Below, piece by piece: positions 47,373 to 59,149 of a DNA stretch of 64,000 bases; position 1 is the first letter of the stretch, and each line of letters begins with the position of its first letter. Source of the stretch: Rhabdophis nuchalis. Taxonomy: Eukaryota > Chordata > Lepidosauria > Squamata > Natricidae. Position numbers and translations under genes: made by a program. The stretch is taken from contig CM077644.1 in the NCBI GenBank assembly GCA_039707465.1, positions 94,965,375 through 95,029,374 of the forward strand, written 5' to 3'. The notes beneath the pieces were generated by a model. It had not been told where the DNA came from and searched no databases. It saw nothing but the letters and a program-made list of their open reading frames with translations.

Positions 47373-47648
47373 CAGGGGTGAAATTCAGCAGGTTCTGACA
47401 GGTTCTGGAGAACCAGTAGCAGAAATTTGGAGTCGTTTGGAGAACAGGGAAATACCCCCTCTGGCTGGCCCCACCTCCATCTATTCTCTGCCTCCCGAGC
47501 CCCAGCTGATCGGGAAGCAATGGGGATTTTGCAGTAACCTTTCCCTAGAGTGGAAGGGAATGAAGATTTTACAGCATCCTTCCCCTGCCATGCCCACCAA
47601 GCCACGTCCACAGGACCGGTAGTAAAAAGAAATTGAATTTCACCACTG
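47373..47648. mobile_element. hAT MITE, full length, nested
   Basis: Ends CAGGGGTGAAATTCAGCAG and GAATTTCACCACTG. 8-bp duplications GTAATAAG and GTAATAAA. Contains GGTTCTGGAGAACCAGTAG and GGACCGGTAGTAAAAAG. 276 bp, the same length as the copy at 57912. Confidence 0.92.
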
Positions 47649-47857
47649 GTAATAAATGTGAAAAATGGTCATAAGTCATTTTTTTCAGTGCCATTGTAAC
47701 TTCAAATAGTCACTAGATGAACTGTTGTAAGTTAAGAACTACCTGTCAGTTTGTGAACCATCTCTCTGAATACTATCAAACTGCCATAGAGAGAGAGAGG
47801 AATTCCAAACATACCTGTGGTCAAAAAAGAACCTCAAACTGGCCTGTGAATCGCATG

Positions 47858-48940
47858 TACAATAATACAATAATACAATAGCAGAGTTGGAAGGGACCTT
47901 GTAGGTCTTCTAGTCCAACCCCCTGTGTGGGCAGGAACTTTATACCATTTCAGACAAATGGCTATCTAACATCTTAAAGACTTCCAGGGTTGGGGCATTC
48001 ACAACTTCTGGAGGCAAGCTGTTCCAGAGGTTAATTGTTCTAACTGTCAGGAAATTTCTCCTCAGTTCTAAGTTGCTTCTCTCCTTGATTAGTTTCCACC
48101 CATTGCTTCTTGTCCTGCCCCCAGGTGCCTTGGAGAATAGTTTGACTCCCTCTTCTTTGTGGCACCCTCTGAGATATCGGAACACTGCTATCATGTCTCC
48201 CCTGGTCCTTCTCTTCATCAAACTAGACATACCCAGTTCCTGCAACCGTTCTTCATATGTTTTAGCCTCCAGTCCCCTAATCATCTTGATTGCTCTTCTC
48301 TGCACTCTTTCCAGAGTCTCCACGTCTTTTCTACATCATGGCGACCAAAACTGTATGCAGTATTCCAAGTGAGGCCTTACCAAGGCACTATACAGTGGCA
48401 TTAACACTTCACGTGATCTAGATTCTATCCCTCTGTTTATGCAGCCTAGAACTGTGTTGGCTTTTTTGGCAGCTGCTGCACACTGCTGGCTCATATTTAA
48501 ATGGTTGTCCACTAGGATTCCAAGATCCCTCTCACAGTTGCTACTATTGAGCAAGGTACCACCTATACTGTACCTGTGCATTTTGTTTTTCTTGCCTAAA
48601 TGTAGAACCTTACTTTTTTCACAATTGAATTTCATTTTGTTAGATAGTGCCCAATGTTCAAGTTTGTCAAGATCCTTCTGTATCTTAAGCCTATCTTCTG
48701 GAGTGTTGGCTATTCCTGCCAGCTTGGTGTCGTCTGCAAATTTGATGAGTTCCCCATTTATCCCCTCATCCAAATCATTGATGAAGATGTTGAAGAGTAC
48801 TGGGCCTAAAACAGAGCCTTGGGGTACTCCACTGCATACTTCCTTCCATGTAGATGCAGTTCCATTGAGGACTACACGTTGAGTGCGGTTGGTCAGCCAG
48901 TTGCGAATCCATCTGATGTCTAAACTACCATCTCTCATTG
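47858..48940 (-). mobile_element. CR1 LINE, 3' 1.1 kb
   Basis: An ACAATAATACAATAATAC tail and CAGAGTTGGAAGGGACCTTG at the left, then coding sequence on the minus strand to about 48940, where it is 5' truncated within the reverse transcriptase. Confidence 0.95.
47940..48938 (-). pseudogene. CR1 reverse transcriptase, C-terminal half
   Basis: Two open stretches (48336-48938 and 47940-48323) abut. The first holds motif B CSGVPQGSVLGPVLFNIFIN, motif C KFADDTKLAG, and the thumb segment NCEKSKVLHLGKKNKMHRYS to SALVRPHLEYCIQFWSP. The second holds LERVQRRAIKMIRGL and the terminal RRNFLTVRTINLWNSLPPEV. The break near 48330 is a single stop or frameshift. Motif A and the endonuclease are missing. The relatively intact frame suggests a young copy. 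Confidence 0.93.
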
Positions 48941-49945
48941 GCTGTGATTTATGATGAAGGCTGAGGGGAGGACAGTAATGCGGTCAAAGTTCAGAAGCAG
49001 ATAAAGAAAGCAAAAAAGATGGCTGCAATGAAGAAATGCCAGGATGTTAATCCTAATAAATGATTGGATTTCTTTTGAACCTTGTCTCGAGGCTTGTAAA
49101 TTTGTTAGGTTTTCTTCTGGGAACTTGACACTACCTGTACTTTCTTCCATGTGCATATCAGGCACTCTCAAAGCTTTGAAACCTACTCAGGCTAGCCTGA
49201 GTACAGACACACAGAGAAGCACAAAAAGAGTGGCACTTAAACATTAGTTGAATTTTTAATATTTCTGCATAAATATATGTGATCTGTTATTCACATGTGT
49301 CTTAAAACAAGGTAAAGATAACCCAGTTGAAGAAATGGGTCGGAAACCCTTATATTTGTTCCTTTATTGAAGATAACGTATTGGTGTTGCTTATACAAAA
49401 ACTCTTAGTAGGAAAGAGAAGGCAATGAAAATGCCTGTTCAGTATTCCATCAGAGTACTTTGATTTAGAGTTACCTTTGCAATCAGTTGCCATTTATCAT
49501 CTCAACCACAGTCTTTTGGCTGATTGGCTAAATAATGGGAGGGCCAAAGGAGAGAAAGAGATACATATTTGCTTCCTTTCATCACTTACAATAAAGGATA
49601 GGGCAAAGGAAGGTCCTTCCTTGAATTGTATATCCAATTCTAGGTGTTACATGTAAATGAGATTTGGAAACAAAGGGAATTGAAATAGAGAGACAATGAA
49701 AATGATCGGGAAACTGGAATCTAAGCAAAACTGAGGGACCTCAATATATTTAGCCTTGAAATAGACAATCGAGGGGGAACATAATAAGTTTCAATTTCCT
49801 GGAGTTGTGTCACGTAGAAAAGCAAGTCATGTTCTCTATCAGCCCAGAATTGAGAGTAGGTTACAGGAAAGTTGATCCTCACTGAATGTGACCACAAACT
49901 CCCAAATGGTTCAACCATTGAAACGATTTTCAAAGAAGTTTTAAC
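48941..49945. other. Unique noncoding DNA
   Basis: No gene or repeat recognised; open frames are short and without motifs. Confidence 0.45.
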
Positions 49946-50043
49946 TTGTATTTATTTGTATCCCACCCCCTGTATTATTTTTATAAACAACTCAAGATGG
50001 TGAACATATCTAACACTCCTTCTTCCTCCTATTTTCCCTATAA

Positions 50044-50852
50044 CAGGGGTCGGTAACCTTAAACACCCAAAGAGCCATTTGCACCCGTTTCCCACAGAAA
50101 AGAAAACACTGGGAACCACAAAGCCCTTCCCTGGCCTGACTATTTTCTGAGCGGTCACAGAAGTAGCGTATGTAGTTGAATTAAATGTTCTGTTTTCTTC
50201 TGAAAGTTTTCTTTTCTTGGATTTATCCATGGTTGGCCTACTGGGGGTTGAAAAGCTCAATAAATTGCGTGCCGGCGGATATCACACATTGGCAGTTGTG
50301 ACACATGTTTTGAGTAAGGTGACCAGATTTTTTAATTTGTAAAGCGGGACACCATTGAGCGGGAGGGGGGGAGAAGGCTACCTGCAGTTCCGCGGGGATG
50401 CTGTATTGAGCCCGCAGAGCAAATGAAGCAGCGTGCGAGGGGCCTGCCTTGGGGGCGGCGGGGCTGCTGGAGGCTGACGCCCCCGAAGGCACAGACCAGG
50501 CTATCTTCCATAGCAGCAGCGCGGCGGCAGCAGCTGCAGCCTCCTGATCTCCAGTGCCGTGTGACTTGAGGCGGGCAGCACCGCCCAGCTCCGCTCCGCC
50601 CTTGTTTCCCTGGAGCAGAGTGCAGGGCCTCGCCAAAGGAGCCGTGCGAAAGCGAAAATAGTGCTTTGGACGCCCCTCACCTCCGAGGATGGTAAAGCGG
50701 GACTTTTTTAACCCGCCGCGGGACGCGGGACAATTTCTTCCAAATCGGGACTGTCCAGGACGTCTGGTCACCTTAGTTTTGAGCAATAGGGAGCCACAGC
50801 AGAGGGATGAAAGAGCCACATGAGGCTCTAGAGCCATGGGTTGCTGCTGCTG
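50044..50852. mobile_element. hAT element (CAGGGGTCGGTAACC) in a SINE
   Basis: Left end CAGGGGTCGGTAACCTTAAA with AGAGCCATTTGCACCC; right side GAGCCACATGAGGCTCTAGA and GCCATGGGTTGCTGCTGC. 8-bp duplications CCCTATAA and CGCTATAA. It contains a further hAT at 50315-50775. No transposase. Confidence 0.8.
50315..50775. mobile_element. hAT element (TAAGGTGACCAGA) nested in the previous one
   Basis: Ends TAAGGTGACCAGATTTTT and GACGTCTGGTCACCTTA, with a perfect 8-bp duplication GTTTTGAG (50307-50314, 50776-50783). The interior is a GC-rich, CpG-rich 300 bases (GGCGGCAGCAGCTGCAGCC). The 226-codon minus frame over it is not supported as a gene. Confidence 0.88.
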
Positions 50853-51093
50853 CGCTATAACAACAACCATGTGAGGGGAGTTGGGCTGAGCAAGAGTGAC
50901 TTGCCGAAAGCCAGCCAACCAGGTATCATGTCTGAGGCAGGACTAGAACCCACCTTGTTCCAGTTTCTAGCTTGCTCCTTTAACCACTGCCTGGCTCTAC
51001 TTGTGCCACCCTCTGTTGCTGAATATGTTGTGCAGAAGCTACATAGTCATACGTTTTGGATGCTTAATTTTCATTCGTACTCTGAACAGCCTT

Positions 51094-51097
51094 AGCA

Positions 51098-51135
<38 letters not shown>
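51094..51135 (+). repeat. (GATA)n microsatellite at LINE 3' end
   Basis: About ten GATA/TAGA units directly on the L2-like terminus. Confidence 0.95.
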
Positions 51136-51310
51136 TTTATTTTTCTATACCGCGTCCTCTCCCCAGGGGGACTCGGAGCGGTGCACAGGGAAAATTAAAA
51201 CAACATAAAATATATACATAAATAAATACAATAAAAACAAATTAAATCAACTGTCCCTGCACTAAAATCCCCATTTTAAAATTAACATTCCCTAACCCCT
51301 GAGGTAGAGA

Positions 51311-53220
51311 CTAACCTAGGCCGGCCAAGCAGAAAAAGTGAGTTTTTAATTTCTGACGGAAGGAGCGGAAGTCCGTAGTTGTTCTAATGTCGGGGGGAAG
51401 GTTGTTCCAGAGGGCTGGGCCCACCACAGAGAAGGCCCTTCCCCTGGGCGTCACCCGCTGACAAAGTCTAGTGGACGGCACCCGGAGAAGTCCCTCTCTG
51501 TGGGAGCGAATCGGCCGGGAAGATGTATGGGGCAGAATCCGATCCCGCAGATAGCTAGGTCCCGAGCCATGGAGCGCTTTAAAGATGAGAACTAACACCT
51601 TGAAGCGCACCCGAAAGACGACAGGTAGCCAGTGCAGCTCGTGCAAGAGCGGTGTTACATGGGTATACCCTGCGGTACCCATTACTGCTCGCGCGGCTGC
51701 ATTCTGGACCAGCTGAAGTCTTCGGGTGCACCTCAAGGGGAGCCCCATGTACAGAGAGTTACAATAGTCCAGTCGGGATGTCACGAGAGCATGAGTGACT
51801 GTGCGAAGGGCGTCCCGATCCAATAGGGGGCGCAACTGGCGAACCAGGCGAACCTGGTAAAACGCCCTCCTGGCCACGGCTGTCACTTGATCTTCCATGG
51901 ACAGCCGGGCATCCAGGAGGACACCCAAGTTGCGCACCCCATCCACAGGGGCAAGATGTTCGCCCCCTATGGCCAGCGATGGAATCAGCTGGCTGAATCG
52001 GGCAGCCGGAAACCACAGCCACTCGGTCTTGGTCGGGTTGAGTCTGAGTCCGTTACTTCCCATCCAGATCCGTACGGCTTTCAGGCACTGGCACATCACC
52101 GCTACGGCATCGTTGGGGTGGTTTGGGGTAGATATATACAGCTGAGTATCATCAGCGTAGAGATGGTACTCTACCCCAAAGCCACGGATGATCTCACCCA
52201 GCGGCTTCATATATGTGTTGAACAGGAGAGGCGAGAGGACCGACCCCTGAGGAACCCCACATGTGAGGGGTCTCGAGGTCGACCTCTGCTCTCCTGCCAA
52301 CACAAATTGCGATCGGCCAGAGAGGTAGGAGGAGAACCACTGTAACACGGTGCCTCCCACCCCCAACCCCTCCAGCCGATGCAATAGGATACCAAGGTCG
52401 ATGGTATCGAAAGCCGCCGAGAGGTCTAATAGGACCAGGATGGAGGAGCAACCCCCATCTCTGGCCCTCCAGAGATCATCGACCAACGCGACCAATGCCG
52501 TCTCGGTGCTATGCCCGGGCCGAAAGCCGGACTGGCGCGGGTCTAGATAATCAACTTCCTCCAGGTGACGGGGAAACTGTTGTGCCACCACACTCTCAAC
52601 AACCTTCACCAAAAAGGGAAGGTTGGAGACTGGACGATAGTTGGTTAATAAAGCTGGATCCAAAGAGGGCTTCTTAAGGAGGGGCCTCACCATAGCCTCT
52701 TTTAGGGAAGCAGGTAAGGCACCCTCACTTAAGGATGCGTTGACAACCTCTTGGAGCCAGCCTTGTGTCACCTCCCAGGATGCCAGTACAAGCCAGGAGG
52801 GACACGGGTCCAATAAACATGTGGTGGCTCGCAGTCGCCCACGTAACCTGTCCATATCCTTGGAAGTAACGGAGTCAAACTCCTCCCAAACAAGATCTGT
52901 CTCGTGGCATCCCACTGGGCCATCAATGGAGGCTAACTCATTCTGTATCTGAGCGATTTTCTCCTGCAGAAAAATCACAAATTCCTCTGCTCTACCCTGT
53001 AGCGGGGCTTCCCGCACCCTCTGTTGAAGGAGGGAGCAGGTCACCCTAAACAGGGCGGCAGGGCGGTTTTCTGCGGATGCTATGAGAGTGGCACAATGAT
53101 GACGTTTGGCCACTCTCAGCGCCACAATGTAAGTCCGTAAATGGGCTCTTACCTGTGTTCGGTCAGATTCAGAACGGGTAGACCTCCATCTTCTCTCTAG
53201 GCATCTCTTGTGGCGTTTCA
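51311..53220 (-). pseudogene. L2-like ORF2 reverse transcriptase
   Basis: The open frame covers 51311-53332, but the genuine ORF2 reading joins it near 53220. Domains in order: linker, NYRPVSNLPFLVKVVESVV, QSGFRPGHSTETALVALVDD, LVLLDLSAAFDTIDLG (motif A), CGVPQGSVLSPLLFNTYM (motif B), EYHLYADDTQLYIS (motif C, catalytic YADD), GSNGLRLNPTKTEWLWFPA, SRLDYCNSLYMGLPLRCTRR, LQLVQNAAARAVMG, LHWLPVVFRVRFKVLVLIFK and PALWNNLPPDIRT. All catalytic motifs are intact with no internal stop. It makes cDNA by target-primed reverse transcription. It is called a pseudogene because the endonuclease is out of frame and N-truncated. Confidence 0.93.
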
Positions 53221-54066
53221 TTTCATCACCCTCAGCTCCTCGGTAAACCAAGGAGCCAGGGTGGCTCGCCGCCACAAGAGAGGCCGCAAGGGCGTGACCC
53301 GATCCAAGGCTCCCGTGGTCGCAATATTCCATGCGGCCATGAGGTCCTCCATCGGGGCGCGGGTCAGGGGTACAGGAAGTGGCCCAAGCGCCGTCTGGAA
53401 CCCATCAGGGTCCATCAAGTGCCTGGGGCGGAACCAAATAGGTGACTCAGGTTCCGCCTCACCGCGGTGAGGGGCAGCGGTTGGAAAGTCGAGCCGGAGA
53501 AGTGAGTGGTCTGTCCATGACAAGGGCGTGATGACTATATCCCCTATACCCAGATCACTCTTCCATTGGCCTGAGACAAAGATGAGATCCGGTGTATGTC
53601 CACCCTCGTGAGTGGGGCCTTGAATTAGTTGGGTCAGGTCCATGGCCGTCATGGAAGCCATGAACTCCCGAGCTACCCCGGATGATTCGCCCGCCGATGG
53701 CAGATTAAAGTCCCCCATGACTAAAAGTCTGGGGGTTTCAACTGCCATCGTAGCGATCACCTCGAGGAGCTCGGGCAGGGCTGCTGTTACATAGCGGGGG
53801 GCCAGGTATACAACTAGCAAGCCCAACTGCCTCCCTAGGCCCCACTTCACGCAGAGGGACTCACAACCGGTAGTCTGTGGCACAATGGTCTCTCTCGGCT
53901 CTAGACCTTCCCTAATAATAACCGCTACCCCACCACCCCTGCCTAGGGCCCGAGGCTGATGAAAAGCGCGGTAACCTGGTGAGCACATTTCAACGAGGGG
54001 GAGTCCTCCCTCGTGGCCCAACCAGGTCTCCGCAATTCTTACCAGGTCCGGCTCCCCCTCTGACAC
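53218..54066 (-). pseudogene. L2-like ORF2 AP-endonuclease domain, N-truncated
   Basis: 282 open codons. Motifs: IAETWLGHEGG (catalytic glutamate region), GRGGGVAVIIREGL, LLVMGDFNLPS (catalytic D-N), PTHEGGHTPDLIFVSG and LSWTDHSLLRLDF (catalytic D-H). These are the APE-type endonuclease signatures of L2/CR1-group LINEs, which nick the target DNA. The first roughly 40 residues, including the N-terminal asparagine motif, are missing. The frame ends shortly after WFTEELRVMK, where the downstream reverse transcriptase is shifted; one indel near 53,220 explains this. Confidence 0.93.
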
Positions 54067-54082
54067 GAACTTATAATCGCCC

Positions 54083-54268
54083 CATTGTGCTTTAAAGTAC
54101 TCTGAGCGGTTTACAATGTCAGCATATTGTCCTCAACAGTCTTCATTTTATTGACCTTGAAAGGATGGAAGGCTGAGTCAACCTTGAGCCCTGTCAGGCT
54201 CGAACTCTAGGCTGTGGGCAGAGTTAGCCTGCAATACTGCGGTCTAACCACTGTGCTACCAGGGCTCA
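54083..54268 (-). mobile_element. MIR-like tRNA/CORE SINE
   Basis: Minus-strand head with CACAGTGGTTAGACCGCAG, core CCTTCCATCCTTTCAAGG, and an L2-like end near 54090. It abuts the L2-like truncation point. Confidence 0.85.
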
Positions 54269-54547
54269 TATACAGAGAATGGGCTCATGTCTCCAGTTAA
54301 TAAGGTCCCATAATAGTATAAATTGCACTTTTTAAAGATAATTGGGAATCAGCGAATCTTACAGAAATGATCTGAGCGAGAGTATGTATGCTCAAATACA
54401 GAAAGAGAAGATAAAACATCATGGGTCTTAGATTTAGGGTTGGAATCTATCATGAAAAAGACTGAAATCACTACTACTATCGTCTGGAAGAAGAGCCTGA
54501 ACATCATGTAGGTGCAAAAAGAAATCACTTCTCATGGGCTAACAGGC

Positions 54548-54864
54548 CCGTGATGGCGGACCTAAGGCACATGTGGCACACAAAGCCCTCTCTGCAGGCA
54601 CGTGAGTCGTCGCCCCAGCTCAGCTCCACTGCGCATGTGCCAGCCAGCCGATTTTTGGGTCTCTGCCGTGCATGTGGGGGGGGCACATGTGGGAGATGTG
54701 CACGGGGGGTCATGCATGGGAGGTGGGATCACATGGGGAGACCCCCCATGTGGGGTCACATGGGGGCTCACACATGCATGCACAGGGGGCAGTGCACAGG
54801 GGAGGTGTTGCATGCACATTGCATTATTTTTGGCAGACGATGACAAAAAGGTTAGCCATCACTG
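54548..54864. mobile_element. hAT MITE (GATGGCGGACC)
   Basis: Ends CCGTGATGGCGGACCTAAGG and AGGTTAGCCATCACTG. Flanks TAACAGGC and TAAGAGGT agree at 6 of 8. The interior has ACATGGGG-type repeats and reads through in every frame. Confidence 0.83.
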
Positions 54865-55214
54865 TAAGAGGTTATTGTGGTCAACTGAGCCTAGGAGTAG
54901 TTATGCTCTGACACTTTTTCAATTGCCGAGAAGACCCGAATGAAATAATTTTAGGGATTTTTTGGACCATGAATGATGGGATTTATTTTCTTAAGCCTGA
55001 ACTAGAAATGAGTTAACATGGACTACCTCAGGGGTGTCAAACTCCTGTCCCAGAGGCCAGATGGACCACCCGATGGCCACGCCCATGCTCAGTTTAGCGA
55101 AGGGGGAGGAAGTCCTGATATGTCACGTGATGACGCCATGACAATGTGAGTTTGACATCCCTGGACTACCTTCTAGATTTCTATGGTGTGCACCAAACAT
55201 CAGGCCCCATAGAC

Positions 55215-55349
55215 CAGGGATGTCCAAACTTGGGAACTTTAAGACTTGTGGACTTCAACTCCCAGAATTCCCCAGCCAGCATAGCTGGCTGGGGAATTCT
55301 GGGAGTTGAAGTCCACAAGTCTTAAAGTTCCCAAGTTTGGACATCCCTG
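55215..55349. mobile_element. Foldback hAT MITE, nearly perfect hairpin
   Basis: CAGGGATGTCCAAACTTGGG against CCCAAGTTTGGACATCCCTG, with GGACTTCAACTCCCAGAATT inside and its complement. 8-bp duplications CCATAGAC and CCATAGAT. Arms of about 63 bases match almost completely, so this is probably the youngest of the three foldback copies. Confidence 0.93.
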
Positions 55350-55876
55350 CCATAGATCAATCACAATATGTTGTTCTGTTTAGAGAAAATATTGCTGTAT
55401 TTAGGAATGTTCAAAGTTCATTCCTCAGGCAAGTAAGGAAGTGTTTAGAAGAAAATGGCAACCAATTTGAACCTTTAATGCAATTTATATGATAAATTTT
55501 CTAGAAGGCCTCTGTATATGTATGCCATACAATCAGAATTGGGCTACTTTTATTATTGAGGATGTTTCCATTTGGCTAGTGCAGAGATGGTGAACCTTTT
55601 TAGGCTTGCGTGGTATAAGGGGAGGGAGCGCAGGGGGATCGTGCACCGGCGTGCCACACCCATAATGCAATTCCCCCCCCCAGTGCACATGCGCGCATAA
55701 CAAGTGCTTCCCCCCATTTTTACATGCTTTGTTCGCCCTCCCCAGGCTCCAGAGGTTTTATAGGAGCCTGGGGAGAGCAAAAACAGTCCCCCCCACTTCC
55801 CCCCCCCCCGGAGGCCCTCGGGAGGTTTCAGGAGCTTCCCTAAAACCTCCGGAGGACTAAAAACGACCCTATGAGC

Positions 55877-56435
<559 letters not shown>

Positions 56436-56724
56436 CTATGAGCAAACCAGAAGTGACTTCCGGTTTGCTCGAAGCGTCATTTTTAGTCCTCCTGAGCCTT
56501 TAGGGATGCTCCTGAAGCCTCCGGAGGGCCTCTGGGGGGGCAGGGGGACTGTTTTCGCCCTCCCCATATAAAGCCTGGGAATGACGAAAAATGGCTGAAT
56601 CAGCTGGCCAGCGCACGCATGTGTGCTGGCCAGGTGACAGGACAACGCCTCGCGTGCCTTGCCAAATGGCTCCATATGCCACCTATGGTACGCGTGCCAT
56701 AGGTTCGCCATCACTGGGCTAGTG

Positions 56725-57911
56725 TCTGCAGATAATATATGGGAATCATTTAAACACTGAATAAACACTCAGAACTATTTTTATGAAAGAGGAGGATCCA
56801 TCTTTCTTCATATGGTCCCTTAACATAATCCTCCGTGATTCTCTCTCTCCCTATATAATCCTTCTGAAGCAGCAATCTGGAGATAAAGTGGGAGGAGAAG
56901 GAGGAGAAGGCCTTCAAAATTTGACTGATGTTTTCTTGTTTCCAGGCTTTTGAGCCGATTCGTTTCCTTTACATTTATATTGCTCAATGAAGGTATCACC
57001 ATGTCATACGTCCACTGGAAACATTCCCTACTCAATGGAAAAGATTTAAACCTATTTTTGAAAAATGGTGATTATTGGCTTTGGTTTCTAGAGTTCCTGC
57101 CGTGTTTTATACATATTTTATCACCACATTTCCATTTTATAAATAATGTTGACCCAGAGTGAAGCACTTTTAAATTATTTTAATTTAAATGTGCGCCACT
57201 CTGGGTCAACATTATTAAATTTAAAAATGTGATATGTATTCTTAATATGTCCTCATTCCAGTCTATTTATTTACTTTATGTTCGGCCCTCTTGTCAGTGT
57301 TTTAAATATTTTCAGAGTACCTAAACGCAATAGGAGGTGTTTTAAGAAATAAACATTAACTAGAAGCAGCACAAATCAAACATGGGCTACGCTGCAACTC
57401 AGTTGTTTTCACAGTTTGATAACTATAACTCAACTTGACAGTCAGGATGAGTTACAAACTCTAAAAATTAGATAGACAGGTATTCTATTATGTTTTGTGG
57501 CTAAATATCCAAATGGAAAGGACAAGAAAAAAGAAAATCCAGTTCAGTGAAAATAAAAGGATTTTTAGTTGCAACTGAGAGCATTTACTCAAAAGCATTC
57601 ATTGCAAGACAGATGAAATCAACTTAAGCAGGATAAATCACCATTCCTAAATGTCAATAGAGCAATCTCCAGGATAATGGAAAACATAACATCCTGATGA
57701 ACGTATATAAAATATTTAAAATAAAATTCAGCACAAATGAAGAATGTTTGAATACCCCTGATTTCGTGCATGCATACATACTCACATTCCTGTGCTTTTT
57801 GTTTAGGCTAAGCTGTATCATGGCAAGGTAGAAAACAAATGGGAAACAGTAAGCAAAAAAGAAGAGCTTATACATGTAAGAAAAAGAAGGAAATGTAGTT
57901 AGGGTTCACAT
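56725..57911. other. Unique noncoding DNA with a 20-bp perfect inverted repeat
   Basis: Arms at 57142-57161 and 57197-57216 (CACTCTGGGTCAACATTATT and its complement) are exact; GTGC/GCAC inside also pair. The right arm resembles an L2-like 3' end (GTGCGCCACTCTGGGTC). No gene. Confidence 0.55.
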
Positions 57912-58187
57912 CAGAGGTGGTATTCAGCAGGTTCTGACCAGTTCTGGAGAACCGGTAGCAGAAATTTTTAGTAGTTAGGAGAACCGGTAAATACCACCTC
58001 CGACTGGCCCTGCCCCCATCTATTCTCTGCCTCCCGAGTCCCAGCTGATCAGGAGGAAATAGGGATTTTGCAGTAACCTTCCCCTGGAGTGGGGAGGGAA
58101 TGGAGATTTTACAGTATCCTTCCCCTGCCATGCCCACCAAGCCACTCCCACAGACCCGGTAGTAAAAAAAATTGAATCCCACTACTG
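57912..58187. mobile_element. hAT MITE, full length
   Basis: Perfect 8-bp duplication GTTCACAT (57904-57911, 58188-58195). Ends CAGAGGTGGTATTCAGCAG and GAATCCCACTACTG. 276 bp, internally like 47373 (CAGTTCTGGAGAACCGGTAG). It lies inside the 3' part of an old LINE. Confidence 0.95.
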
Positions 58188-58439
58188 GTTCACATTGTGT
58201 TTCCATACTTTTCTGCCCTTCCAGACTATCCTTGCAATCTATCACATCCCTATATTCCAGCATGCATTGCCTTCTCTTCTTTAAATTTCTTACTTCTCTC
58301 CTTGTGAGATTCTCCTTAATTCCATACAACCACAACTTTCTTGGTCTTCTCAACTCATTCCTCTTCCTTCATATATCTCTTCGATTATTTGATCCTCATT
58401 CTTCTTTTCTTTCATAGTTACTCGCTTTTATAGTCAATT

Positions 58440-58712
58440 CAGTAACAGTAACAGAATTGGGAGGGACCTTGGAGGTCATCTAGCCCAACCCTCCTGCTCT
58501 CGCAGGAGGCCTATCCTGTTTCTGATAAATGACTGTCCTGTCTCTTCTTAAAAGTATCCAGTGATGGGGCACCCACAACTCCCGAAGGCAGTTTATTCCA
58601 CTGGTTGATTGTTCTCACTGTTGGGAATGTTCTTCTTAGTTCTAGGTTGCTTCTCTCCTTGGTTAGTTTCCATCCATTCTTTCTTCTCCTGCCTACAGGT
58701 GCTTTGGTAAAG
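58440..58712 (-). mobile_element. CR1 LINE 3' end
   Basis: ACAGAATTGGGAGGGACCTT, GGAGGTCATCTAGCCCAACC and minus-strand C-terminal block. More diverged than other CR1 copies here. Confidence 0.88.
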
Positions 58713-59149
58713 AACTATCCATATTCATTCATCAAACTATTTTTGTTCCATCATACATTTCTTAAATATCCCCAATCCCATACCACTGCATTTAACTATG
58801 TTTATGTTTCTCTTGACATATTCCAACTCTCACTTCCAAATAACAAAATGGTAAACAGTGCACTCTTAAACAGATTCATTGCCACTTCTTTTGACAAACC
58901 TTCATTCTTTTCTATGAGCTATTGCAGAACGTGACATTTTTCCATTCATTTTTCCATCTTGAGTAAGCACTCTACAAAAGTACATACATTTATCTACTAC
59001 TTTTGGCTATTTATGTGTGACTTTCAATTGCTCACTCCATCTTCCTACAAACACAACTACCTTAATCTTTGACACATTAACTTTGAGTTCCATAATCCAT
59101 CACATTACATCGTATCAACTAGGAAATGGGGGGGGGGGGAGTTTGCAAT

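Larger units (their letters stand above)
46912..47749 (+). mobile_element. hAT element (GGTAGTCCTCAACC family), oldest of a nest
   Basis: Left end ATAGGTAGTCCTCAACCTAT, right end AAGTTAAGAACTACCTGT. Internal blocks CACAGTTGTTAAGTGAATC and GGTCATAAGTCATTTTTTTC. Contains an (AAT)n-tailed L2-like end and a second hAT. Flanks AGTTAGTA and AGTTTGTG match at 6 of 8. Confidence 0.8.
49946..51000 (-). mobile_element. tRNA-derived SINE split by nested hATs
   Basis: Parts at 49946-50043 (GTATCCCACCCCCTGTATTA) and 50861-51000 (GAGTTGGGCTGAGCAAGAGT, AGGACTAGAACCCACC) form one SINE of the 12655 family. The hAT at 50044-50852 lies between. Confidence 0.75.
51094..54070 (-). mobile_element. L2-like LINE, longest and best preserved copy
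   Basis: The 3' terminus at the left has a (GATA)n tail (51094-51135), then TATACCGCGTCCTCTCCCCA and GGGGGACTCGGAGCGG. The body extends about 2.9 kb through a 3' UTR, full reverse transcriptase and most of the endonuclease, and is 5' truncated at about 54070. A single frameshift separates the two domains. It is the best local reference for the other dozen fragments. Confidence 0.95.

Noticed and set aside
50360..50700. CpG island promoter of a host gene
   Set aside because: Contained wholly within a hAT insertion; no first exon or transcript evidence. Kept only as a question in the findings.
50238..50918. 226-codon minus-strand frame in GC-rich DNA
   Set aside because: It spans three transposon boundaries with clear target duplications; GC-rich DNA keeps frames open by chance.
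57868..58353. 161-codon minus-strand frame as a host gene
   Set aside because: It joins the C-terminal tail of an old LINE to a hAT MITE and has no independent support.
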